Position numbers and translations under genes: made by a program
Shown: positions 9,283 to 16,373 of the stretch, piece by piece
How positions within the stretch are numbered: the first letter of the stretch is position 1
Layout of the letters: every line of letters begins with the position of its first letter
NCBI GenBank assembly: GCA_964449565.1
Contig: CAYUZB010000067.1
Span: 1-20,496 of the forward strand
Reading direction: 5' to 3'
Source of the DNA: Granulosicoccus sp964449565
GTDB taxonomy: Bacteria > Pseudomonadota > Gammaproteobacteria > Granulosicoccales > Granulosicoccaceae
DNA: 20,496 bases
The notes under the pieces: generated by a model
Seen by the model: the letters and a program-made list of their open reading frames with translations, nothing else
Told to the model about the DNA's origin: nothing
Database searches by the model: none

Positions 9283-9302
9283 CCCTCGAAAAAAACCGAG
9301 GG
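9283..9302 (-). other. Perfect 6-bp hairpin with a T-rich loop between tRNA-Leu and nuoA
   Basis: CCCTCG and CGAGGG face each other across an 8-base loop that on the minus (transcribed) strand is G followed by seven T. The run of T is inside the loop, not after the stem, so this is not a standard intrinsic terminator. It lies 14 bp after the encoded CCA of the tRNA and 40 bp before nuoA, and could be a processing or stability element in the nuo leader. Function is inference. Confidence 0.4.
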
Positions 9303-9316
9303 CTACTAAATTACGA

Positions 9317-9401
9317 TGGTGCCGACGCCCGGACTCGAACCGGGACAGCTTGCGCCACTACCCCCTCAAGATAGCGTGTCTACCAATTCCACCACGTCGG
9401 C
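9317..9401 (-). tRNA. tRNA-Leu (anticodon GAG), CCA encoded
   Basis: The reverse complement folds as a class II tRNA. The 7-bp acceptor stem is GCCGACG with CGTCGGC, followed by discriminator A and an encoded CCA. The D-arm reads GGTGGAATTGGTAGACAC. The anticodon stem CTATC/GGTAG encloses the loop TTGAGGG, giving anticodon GAG, which decodes CUC/CUU leucine codons. A long variable arm is present, as expected for leucine, and the T arm is CCCGG-TTCGAGT-CCGGG. It resembles E. coli tRNA-Leu(GAG), which also lies next to secG; placement between secG and nuoA is common in gammaproteobacteria. Confidence 0.97.
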
Positions 9402-9412
9402 GATTTACAAAC

Positions 9413-9431
9413 AAAAAAGACCACTGCGGTC
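9413..9431 (-). terminator. Possible short intrinsic terminator after secG
   Basis: On the minus strand GACC-GCAGT-GGTC is followed directly by six T. The stem is only 4 bp, so it is weak. It lies about 60 bp after the secG stop and ends 11 nt before the mature 5' end of tRNA-Leu. It may end secG transcription, or be part of the tRNA leader. Confidence 0.35.
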
Positions 9432-9440
9432 AGCCGAAGA

Positions 9441-9446
9441 ACTATA
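9441..9446 (-). promoter_or_regulatory. Candidate -10 box (TATAGT) for tRNA-Leu/nuo transcription
   Basis: On the minus strand TATAGT matches five of six bases of the sigma-70 -10 consensus and lies in the secG/tRNA-Leu gap. The hexamer 17 bp upstream (CCCACA) matches the -35 consensus at only three positions, so the call is weak. A start about 7 bp downstream would put the 9413-9431 hairpin in the tRNA leader. Confidence 0.25.
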
Positions 9447-9491
9447 GCGTAAAACTTTTGATCTGTGGGCTACCGAAGGTTATTAAACCGG

Positions 9492-9911
9492 CTATTCAGC
9501 GGGTTTCGGCAGCTCGGAATCGGTACCACTGGATGCCGGCGTCGCGTCTTCGCTGGCGCCATCCGCTGCAGGTGCTGCCAGTTCGCTGTCATCGCTGCCA
9601 ACACCGCCAGGCAGATCGGAACTCGCCGGGCTCGACTCTGTCACGCTGCCGGTGTCAGTAACTGAGCGAATCGCGCCGTCACGATTTGCCGCCATGTAAA
9701 ATAGCGCCAGACTGGTGAGGAAGAAAAGTGTAGCCGCAATGGTGGTTGCGCGAGCCAGGAACGAGCCAGAGCCACGCGCACCGAAAACGGTCGCGGACGC
9801 ACCGCTGCCGAAAGCAGCACCGGCATCTGCGCCTTTCCCATGCTGCATAAGCACGAGACCAATGACCACGACGGCCAGTACTACATGAATTACCAATGCC
9901 AAGGACTGCAT
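9492..9911 (-). CDS. secG: Protein-export membrane protein SecG
   Basis: Small accessory subunit of the SecYEG translocon in the inner membrane. The 139-residue product has two hydrophobic helices (about residues 4-22 and 53-72) joined by the family loop LMQHGKGADAGAAFGSGASATVFGARGSG, seen here in pattern. The C-terminal 60 residues are a low-complexity tail rich in Ser, Asp, Ala and Pro with no hydrophobic segment, longer than in E. coli SecG (110 residues). Start is ATG at 9911. It sits 82 bp after tpiA and before tRNA-Leu, the normal neighbours. Confidence 0.96.
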   Translation of the reverse strand: MQSLALVIHVVLAVVVIGLVLMQHGKGADAGAAFGSGASATVFGARGSGSFLARATTIAATLFFLTSLALFYMAANRDGAIRSVTDTGSVTESSPASSDLPGGVGSDDSELAAPAADGASEDATPASSGTDSELPKPAE

Positions 9912-9993
9912 AGTGTCTATATCTCAATCTGATGCGCGTATTCTAGGCTGATTGTGCCCGTTACGCTTGTGACTAGAAGTTAAAGGCGTTCTC

Positions 9994-10749
9994 TCAGGAC
10001 GCAGCACGACAGATAGCCAGAAACGAAGCAGCCTCAAGCGACGCCCCGCCGATCAGCCCACCATCGATATCGGCCTCTGCAAACAAGGTCTCCGCATTGT
10101 CCGGCTTGACGCTACCGCCGTACAGAATCCGAAGTTCGTCAGCAATGGAATTGCTTTGCCGGGCAAGGCGTTCACGAACCAACTTGTGGACAGCTTGTGC
10201 CTGCGCCGGACTGGCCGTCTTGCCGGTGCCTATCGCCCAGACTGGCTCGTAGGCTACGACCATGTTCTGGAACGCATCGATGCCGCAGTGATCGACCACC
10301 GCATCGAGCTGCGCGCCAATCACAGCATCGACCTTGTCGGCTTCACGCTCATCGAGGGTTTCACCCACACACAAAATGGGAGTCAACCCAGCTGTCTGCA
10401 CCGCCTCGCATTTCAACGCGACCGTTGCGTTGGTTTCACCAAACAGGGCACGACGCTCAGAGTGGCCAACAATGACATAGCGACAGCCGTATTCCGCCAA
10501 CATGCTCGCGGCTACTTCACCGGTAAAAGCGCCAGTCGATGCGTCGCTGCAGTTTTGCGCGCCAAGCGTTACATTGGCCTCATCGAGCACCTGACGGACA
10601 TCATTGATATGTAGGCTGACAGGACAGATAACCACCTCGCAAGACAAGCCGCCTGTACCATCCGCGACGCCTTTGGCGAGCGCGACGACAGAATCGATCG
10701 TTCCGTTGAGTTTCCAGTTACCTGCGACAATTTTCTGCCGTGATGACAC
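9994..10749 (-). CDS. tpiA: Triosephosphate isomerase
   Basis: Cytoplasmic glycolytic/gluconeogenic enzyme that interconverts dihydroxyacetone phosphate and glyceraldehyde 3-phosphate. Active-site residues are all visible in the 251-residue sequence: N11 and K13 (AGNWKLNG), H96 (VIVGHSERR) and E168 (AYEPVWAIGTGK), with the phosphate-binding LYGGSVKPDNA and GLIGGASL near the C-terminus. The start is GTG (10747-10749) with AAGGTG about five bases upstream; an ATG two bases further upstream is in another frame. Length is normal. It lies 82 bp after glmM and 82 bp before secG. Confidence 0.97.
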   Translation of the reverse strand: MSSRQKIVAGNWKLNGTIDSVVALAKGVADGTGGLSCEVVICPVSLHINDVRQVLDEANVTLGAQNCSDASTGAFTGEVAASMLAEYGCRYVIVGHSERRALFGETNATVALKCEAVQTAGLTPILCVGETLDEREADKVDAVIGAQLDAVVDHCGIDAFQNMVVAYEPVWAIGTGKTASPAQAQAVHKLVRERLARQSNSIADELRILYGGSVKPDNAETLFAEADIDGGLIGGASLEAASFLAICRAAS

Positions 10750-10831
10750 ATCGCACCTTCAGCGTTTGAGGGTAAACCGCGGAAGGATACCTAGCAGCGG
10801 CGCCATAGTCCAGCACAGGGGACATTTGCGT

Positions 10832-12169
10832 TCAGTCGAGCGCGTCCCCGACCGCATTTGCCACCTGCTGGCAAATGCGCTCTACATCGTTGGCAACCTT
10901 GCCTTCAACCATGACACGCACCAGTGGCTCGGTACCCGAAGGCCTGAGCAGGACACGACCGTTATCACCGAGGGTCTTTTCCGCTTGTTCTACAGCCGTT
11001 TGTATCTCGTCATGTTCGCTCAAGTCCACCTTTTTCGAGACAGGTACGTTGAGCAACACCTGAGGGTATAGCTGCATGTCGGCGCGCAGCTTGGCCAGTG
11101 AGTCGCCAGTAGACTTCATCACAGCAAGAACTGCTAGCGCAGCAACGATCGCATCACCTGTCGTGACACGATCAAGACAGATGATATGTCCAGAGTTTTC
11201 ACCGCCAAGCTCCCACCCTTCCTTGCGCAGTAATTCCATGACATAACGATCACCGACACCGGCGCGTGCAAACGGGATATTCATCTCTTCGAGTGAATGT
11301 TCGAGCGCAAGATTGGTCATCAAGGTACCGACAACGCCGCCTTTGAGCTTCCCGTCATTTTGTCTGGCCCGCGCCAGCACATAAAGTATTTCATCACCAT
11401 CCACGATCTCGCCACGATGATCGACCATGATCAAGCGATCGCCATCGCCATCGAGCGCGATACCAACATCTGCACGTTCCAGCAAGACGTGAGCACGAAG
11501 ATTATCAGGCGCTGTAGCGCCACATTCCTTGTTGATATTGGTGCCGTTGGGTTCAGCACCAACTGCGACGACATCAGCCCCGAGTTCTTCGAATACTTCT
11601 CGGGCAATATGATAAGCGGCACCATTCGCTGTATCGACAACGACCTTCATGCCCCCGAGACGAAAACCGGATGGAAAAGTACTTTTACAAAATTCTATGT
11701 AGCGACCGGCCGCATCATCGACTCGTCGGGCACGCCCAAGATCTTTGGAATCAACCGTGGTCATTTCCTGTTTCATCATGGCTTCGATTTCAAGCTCGAC
11801 CTCATCGGGCAACTTGCTGCCTTCCGTTGAAAAGAACTTCAGACCATTGTCATAAAACGGATTGTGCGATGCGCTAATGACAATGCCGGCGGCTGATCTG
11901 AACGTACTGGTAAGGTAGGCGACCGCCGGTGTGGGCATGGGCCCTAACAATCGACTGTTGATGCCAGCCGACGCCAGTCCCGCTTCGAGGGCTGACTCGA
12001 ACAAGTAGCCGGAAATGCGCGTGTCCTTGCCTATCAGAACTTCGCGATTACCCTTGGATGCCAATACCATTCCCGCAGCCCAACCGAGCTTCAGCACAGT
12101 CTCCGCCGTCATCGGGAATACGCCCACACGCCCACGAATACCGTCGGTGCCAAAAAATTCTCTTGCCAT
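10832..12169 (-). CDS. glmM: Phosphoglucosamine mutase
   Basis: Converts glucosamine 6-phosphate to glucosamine 1-phosphate on the route to UDP-N-acetylglucosamine for peptidoglycan and lipopolysaccharide. The 445-residue product has the phosphoserine loop GIVISASHNP with catalytic S101, the metal-binding loop DGDGDR (D240, D242, D244), the sugar-binding GENSGHI and the C-terminal phosphate-binding RPSGTEPLVRVMVEG. The N-terminus FFGTDGIRG is typical. These motifs and the length distinguish GlmM from other phosphohexomutases. It is downstream of folP with a 62-bp gap, the usual folP-glmM pairing. Confidence 0.98.
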   Translation of the reverse strand: MAREFFGTDGIRGRVGVFPMTAETVLKLGWAAGMVLASKGNREVLIGKDTRISGYLFESALEAGLASAGINSRLLGPMPTPAVAYLTSTFRSAAGIVISASHNPFYDNGLKFFSTEGSKLPDEVELEIEAMMKQEMTTVDSKDLGRARRVDDAAGRYIEFCKSTFPSGFRLGGMKVVVDTANGAAYHIAREVFEELGADVVAVGAEPNGTNINKECGATAPDNLRAHVLLERADVGIALDGDGDRLIMVDHRGEIVDGDEILYVLARARQNDGKLKGGVVGTLMTNLALEHSLEEMNIPFARAGVGDRYVMELLRKEGWELGGENSGHIICLDRVTTGDAIVAALAVLAVMKSTGDSLAKLRADMQLYPQVLLNVPVSKKVDLSEHDEIQTAVEQAEKTLGDNGRVLLRPSGTEPLVRVMVEGKVANDVERICQQVANAVGDALD

Positions 12170-12231
12170 CTTTTATACCCACTCTCAGCCAGGTAACAGA
12201 GCGTTCCAGCTCATACTTCAAGTCGTCTACA

Positions 12232-13101
12232 TCAACGCGTCGCGAGCCATACCTTTATGGCATCGGCCATCTGCCTAACATCATGAACCCTGACTATGGT
12301 AGCCCCTTGTTCAATACATCGCATGGCGGCCATTACCGAAGCGACTGTCCGATCGGACTCATGATCATCAAGCATCTCGGCGAGCATACGCTTGCGGGAC
12401 AGGCCGGTAAGGACGGGGCCAGATGCCACCAGACGCGGCAGACCCCGCAACAAGGCAATATTATGTGCGAAAGTCTTGCCAAAACCAAAGCCGGGGTCCA
12501 GAAGAATCTGCTCACGCAAGATACCGACATTTACAGCTTCATCTCGCCTTTGTTCAAGGAATTCAATGACATCAGTAACGACATCGTGATAACTGGGATC
12601 TGATTGCATCGTCGTCGGCTGGCCCTGCATATGCATCAGACAAACCGGCAGGCCAGTGTCGGCTGCCGCTGCAAGCGCACCCTCTCGTTGCAGCGCCCAA
12701 ACGTCATTGATCAGCCCGGCACCAGCGCCTGCTGCGGCGGTCATTACCAAAGCTTTACTGGTATCAATTGAAATGATGGTGTCGAAACGGGCTGCCACGG
12801 CCTCCACAATCGGAATGACCCGGTCGAGCTCCTCTTGTACCGAGACTGGGTCGGCCCCTGGACGTGTTGATTCGCCGCCTATATCGATCAAATCGGCACC
12901 TTCGGCGAGCATCCGTTCGACCTGACGCAAAGCATCATCAAACGTTGAAAATTGACCACCGTCAGAGAAGGAATCCGGAGTGACGTTCAGAATTCCCATG
13001 ATGCGAGGACGATCAAAGCCCAGCATTCGCGGCCCACACTGCAGCACCGTTTTAGAGGTCGAACTCAGTGCCGACATGGCCGGCACCAAGTCTTCAACCA
13101 T
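12232..13101 (-). CDS. folP: Dihydropteroate synthase
   Basis: Folate pathway enzyme, the target of sulfonamides; joins p-aminobenzoate to the dihydropterin diphosphate. The core TIM-barrel motifs are present: IMGILNVTPDSFSDGG (about residues 34-49, with Mg-binding N39), DLIDIGGESTRPG (about 70-82) and GFGFGKTFAHN. The 289-residue call starts at ATG 13101, only 3 bp after the ftsH stop, but lacks a clear ribosome-binding site. The in-frame ATG at 13077 (MSALSSTSK) would give 281 residues, close to E. coli's 282, and is equally possible. The tight spacing to ftsH implies co-transcription. Confidence 0.96.
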   Translation of the reverse strand: MVEDLVPAMSALSSTSKTVLQCGPRMLGFDRPRIMGILNVTPDSFSDGGQFSTFDDALRQVERMLAEGADLIDIGGESTRPGADPVSVQEELDRVIPIVEAVAARFDTIISIDTSKALVMTAAAGAGAGLINDVWALQREGALAAAADTGLPVCLMHMQGQPTTMQSDPSYHDVVTDVIEFLEQRRDEAVNVGILREQILLDPGFGFGKTFAHNIALLRGLPRLVASGPVLTGLSRKRMLAEMLDDHESDRTVASVMAAMRCIEQGATIVRVHDVRQMADAIKVWLATR

Positions 13102-13104
13102 CGA

Positions 13105-15206
13105 TCAGTGCAGGCTTGGTGTCGGATCATCGGCGGGATCTTCATCATCGCCGAGTGCTTCATCATCCGATTTGGCATCCGGTGCCTCGGGCTTTTTCGG
13201 CCGGTTGCCGGCAGAATCATCGCCACCCCAGTCAGCGGGAGGCCCAGGCTCCTCGCGCGCCATCAGCCTGTCAACCTGCCCTTGATCAATCGTTTCATAT
13301 TTGAGCAAGGCGTCAGCCATCGCATGCAGGATGTCCATATTGTCGGTCAACAACTTTTCCGCACGATCGTAATTGTTGTCTATCAAGGCCCGAATTTCCG
13401 CATCGATCGTGGTGACCGTATCACTGGACATCGGTTTTTGCTGTGTCGATGAGCGACCAAGAAAAACTTCGCCCTCTTCTTCGCTGTAGGCAAGCGGACC
13501 CAGTTTGTCGGACAAGCCCCACTTGGTCACCATGTTTCGAGCAATTTCGGTCGCACGTTCTATGTCGCTGGAGGCACCCGTTGTTACATGATCTGCACCA
13601 AAAATAAGCTCTTCAGCGATGCGTCCGCCGTATAAGGATGAGATGCGGCTTTCAAGTTCTATCTTGCTCTGGCTGTATCGATCTCCTTCAGGCAAATACA
13701 TGGTGACACCCAAAGCACGGCCGCGAGGAATGATCGTGACCTTGTAAACCGGATCATGTTCAGGCACCAATCTGCCGACGATCGCATGTCCAGCTTCGTG
13801 GTAGGCGGTGAGTTTCTTTTCTTTCTCGCTCATGACCATCGAGCGCCGTTCGGCACCCATCATGATCTTGTCCTTGGCCCGCTCGAAATCACCCATATCG
13901 ACTTGTCGCTCGTTGGCTCGGGCCGCAAACAAGGCAGCCTCGTTGACCAGATTGGCGAGATCGGCGCCAGAAAAACCTGGGGTTCCGCGAGCAATCAGCT
14001 CTGGGCGCACATCATCAGCCATGGGCACCTTGGCCATATGTACACGCAGAATCTGTTCACGCCCGCGTACATCGGGCAACGGCACGACGACCTGTCGGTC
14101 AAAGCGACCGGGACGCAGCAGTGCCGGATCCAGAACATCAGGACGGTTGGTCGCGGCAATGACAATGACGCCTTCATTACCTTCAAAACCATCCATTTCC
14201 ACGAGCAACTGGTTCAGTGTTTGTTCACGTTCATCATGCCCACCGCCGAGGCCTGCACCACGGTGGCGACCTACCGCATCGATCTCATCAATAAATATGA
14301 TGCAAGGTGAATGTTTTTTCGCTTGCTCGAACATGTCGCGTACACGGCTTGCGCCGACACCGACAAACATCTCGACAAAGTCTGAGCCAGAAATAGTGAA
14401 GAAAGGGACTTTAGCCTCACCAGCGATAGCCTTGGCCAGCAAGGTTTTACCGGTACCCGGTGAACCCACCATCAACACGCCGCGCGGAATCTTGCCACCG
14501 AGTTTCTGAAACTTGCCCGGGTCGCGCAGGAATTCCACAAGCTCGGAGACTTCTTCCTTGGCTTCTTCGACACCAGCAACATCGGCGAAGGTTACCTTGA
14601 CCTGGTCTTCATTCAGCAGGCGCGCCTTGCTCTTGCCAAACGACATCGCCCCACGCCCCGAGCCACCGCCCTGCATCTGACGCATGAAGAAGATCCACAG
14701 ACCAATCAGAAAAATGAACGGGAACCAGCTAACCAGAATATGCATCAGCATGCTCGGGTTTTCGGGTGGAACGCGCTCGAAGTCGATATCGGCGCGGTTC
14801 AGCTCACCAATTAGCGNNNNNNNNNNNNNNNNNNNNNNNNNNNNNNNNNNNNNNNNNNNNNNNNNNNNNNNNNNNNNNNNNNNNNNNNNNNNNNNNNNNN
14901 NNNNNNNNNNNNNNNNTCGGGTGGAACGCGCTCGAAGTCGATATCGGCGCGGTTCAGCTCACCAATTAGCGAACTGTTGTCAGTTTCCGGGCTGAAGGTG
15001 GTGAACGGCTTGTCGCCGCGCAAACCGGTGATTTCGACATCATCGAATTTCACCCGCTCGACCTGCCCGTTCTGGACGCTTTCCAGAAATTCAGAGTATG
15101 GAATCTGGTCCGACGGACCACGTTGATTGCCCAGATTGTTGAACACCGTCATCAGAATGACTGCGATGACAACCCACAACAGGACGTTTTTCAGTAGATC
15201 GCTCAA
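13105..15206 (-). CDS. ftsH: ATP-dependent zinc metalloprotease FtsH (split only by an artificial gap)
   Basis: Membrane-bound AAA protease that degrades misfolded membrane proteins and regulatory proteins such as LpxC in E. coli. The stretch holds 100 N (14817-14916) flanked by the same 55 bases on both sides; merging the copies removes 155 bases and gives one 1947-base frame of 648 residues. In it: helix 1 at about residues 7-22, a periplasmic domain, helix 2 at about 103-122, Walker A GSPGTGKT (196-203), Walker B IIFIDEID (251-258), SRH arginines R313 and R316, and zinc-binding HEAGH (418-422). The acidic C-terminal tail is normal. The start is TTG (15204-15206) with GGGG eight bases upstream; no in-frame ATG precedes it. 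Confidence 0.95.
14762..14816. repeat. Left copy of a 55-bp identical sequence flanking the gap
   Basis: These 55 bases are identical to 14917-14971. Both copies encode the same FtsH residues (IGELNRADIDFERVPP). It is the end of one contig, repeated at the beginning of the next, not a biological repeat. Confidence 0.9.
14817..14916. other. Assembly gap, exactly 100 N
   Basis: A run of exactly 100 N, the customary placeholder for a gap of unknown size. Because the flanks overlap, no real sequence appears to be missing. Confidence 0.98.
14917..14971. repeat. Right copy of the 55-bp identical sequence flanking the gap
   Basis: Identical to 14762-14816. Deleting the N run plus one copy restores the ftsH frame across the join, ending ...DFERVPPENPSMLMH, which matches the family at this point. 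Confidence 0.9.
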
Positions 15207-15275
15207 AGAATTACCCCAAGGAGTCCGGGCCCATGCCCATCCTCATGATTGCCAAAAATGGCGGGAGACCCACCA

Positions 15276-15938
15276 TCATATCAAGTTCCTTGCCACCACA
15301 TAGACCTCACGGCTACGAGATCGCGAGGCATCCGGCTTTCGGATCTTTACCTGTTGAAACTGAGACCTGAGTTCCCGCACGAATGGGTCGAAACCCTCGC
15401 CCTGAAAAACCTTCGCCACAAAAGCCCCCTCGGGGTTCAACACTCGGGAGGCGGTATCCAGCGCCATTTCGACAAGACCCATGGCTCGAGCCTGATCACT
15501 CGAAGCCACCCCACTTAAGTTAGGCGCCATATCAGACAAAACAAGGTCAGCGCCGTTTTTCCCCACCTCTGCTTCGATCGCATCGGCCACACTTTGTTCA
15601 GTAAAATCGCCCAGAATGAAGATCATCGCATCTGCACTGCCCGCCACGCTGTCCATTGGCAGAATATCAGAAGCAATGATTTTTCCTTCAGAACCGATTT
15701 TTGATGCCAGATATTGCGTCCATCCCCCTGGCGCTGCCCCGAGCTCGACAATGATGCTGGATGGCTTGATCAGCTGGTCTTTTTCATCAAGCTCGATCAG
15801 TTTATAAACCGCTCGGGAACGATAGCCATCCGCTTGCGCCCGCTGGACATGGCTGTCATTGACATGTTCCTTCAACCATCGATCACTGCTTTTACTTCGC
15901 AAAACTGTTTTTGACCCTTGTCGCAAAGCCTTTAGCAC
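15276..15938 (-). CDS. rlmE: 23S rRNA (uridine-2'-O)-methyltransferase RlmE (FtsJ/RrmJ)
   Basis: Uses S-adenosylmethionine to methylate U2552 of 23S rRNA late in large-subunit assembly. Numbered from the GTG at 15938 (220 residues), the K-D-K-E catalytic tetrad is K46 (SRAVYKL), D136 (LSDMAPN), K176 (AKVFQGEGF) and E211 (SREVYVVA). The SAM loop ELGAAPGGW spans about 65-73. The start is uncertain: GTG 15938 has no ribosome-binding site, while an in-frame TTG at 15902 starts the product at LRSKSSDRW, giving 208 residues, nearly E. coli's 209. It lies 69 bp upstream of ftsH, a classic pairing, and is divergent from yhbY. Confidence 0.95.
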   Translation of the reverse strand: MLKALRQGSKTVLRSKSSDRWLKEHVNDSHVQRAQADGYRSRAVYKLIELDEKDQLIKPSSIIVELGAAPGGWTQYLASKIGSEGKIIASDILPMDSVAGSADAMIFILGDFTEQSVADAIEAEVGKNGADLVLSDMAPNLSGVASSDQARAMGLVEMALDTASRVLNPEGAFVAKVFQGEGFDPFVRELRSQFQQVKIRKPDASRSRSREVYVVARNLI

Positions 15939-15957
15939 CCAAGGCGTATCGCCGAAC

Positions 15958-15988
15958 CATTACACTAGCATCCCGTGATGCATTACAC
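15958..15988. repeat. Direct octamer repeat around an inverted repeat in the rlmE/yhbY divergent spacer
   Basis: CATTACAC occurs at 15958-15965 and again at 15981-15988, 23 bp apart, about two helical turns. Between them GCATC-CCGT-GATGC (15968-15981) is a perfect 5-bp inverted repeat. On the minus strand each octamer contains TGTAAT, close to a -10 box reading towards rlmE, though no good -35 goes with either. It could be an operator, tandem promoter element or chance; the spacer is only 98 bp. Confidence 0.4.
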
Positions 15989-16036
15989 ATGTATTAGATA
16001 CGGCCAGCTAACCTACACCGATCACCCACAAAAACC

Positions 16037-16342
16037 ATGAAAAATGAAAAGCCCCTGCAAAAGGACCAGATCAAACAGCTGCGGGCCCTCGCTCACGGAC
16101 TGAAACCGGTCGTCAGACTGGGGCAGCACGGACTAACGCCCGCGGTCACCGCAGAACTTGACCGTGCACTGGAACATCACGAATTGGTGAAAATCAAGCT
16201 CAACGCCGATGGACGAGATGCCAGGGCTGAGCAACTCGACGCCCTGTGCAAGGCAACAAGAGCCGTCACCGTGCAATCGATTGGACATACTGCTTGCCTG
16301 TTTCGACGCAATCAGAAAAAACCTGTTATCACACTGTTGTAA
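16037..16342 (+). CDS. yhbY: Ribosome-associated RNA-binding protein YhbY (CRS1/CRM-domain)
   Basis: A single CRM domain, a KH-like RNA-binding fold, that associates with pre-50S particles in E. coli. The 101-residue product has the family pattern: LRALAHGLKPVVRLGQHGLT, where the GxxG-like loop is GQHG, then ELDRALEHHELVKIKL, and a C-terminal strand-helix segment with IGHTACLFRRN. Length is close to E. coli YhbY (97). Start is ATG 16037 without a clear ribosome-binding site. It is divergent from rlmE, the usual arrangement in gammaproteobacteria, and fits a shared role in 50S assembly. Confidence 0.94.
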   Translation: MKNEKPLQKDQIKQLRALAHGLKPVVRLGQHGLTPAVTAELDRALEHHELVKIKLNADGRDARAEQLDALCKATRAVTVQSIGHTACLFRRNQKKPVITLL

Positions 16343-16345
16343 AAC

Positions 16346-16373
16346 AGCCGGCAAAGTGCGCTAACGGGCTTTT
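16346..16373 (+). terminator. Weak candidate terminator between convergent yhbY and the sensor kinase
   Basis: AGCCG (16346-16350) can pair imperfectly with CGGGCT (16365-16370), with one bulged G and a 14-base loop, followed by TTTTGTTT. It starts 4 bp after the yhbY stop and overlaps the last codons of the converging kinase gene. The stem is short, so this is tentative. Confidence 0.3.

Noticed and set aside
9317..9401. tRNA-Leu as an integration site for a mobile element
   Set aside because: No integrase, no repeated tRNA 3' end and only conserved housekeeping genes on both sides.
9233..9661. 142-codon plus-strand frame across tRNA-Leu and the end of secG
   Set aside because: Runs antisense through a tRNA gene and a confident secG; product has no domain.
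12058..12603. 181-codon plus-strand frame opposite glmM/folP
   Set aside because: Antisense to two confidently identified genes, no family resemblance.
13105..15206. ftsH as a frameshifted or interrupted pseudogene
   Set aside because: The interruption is a placeholder gap with duplicated ends; merging them restores the full frame.
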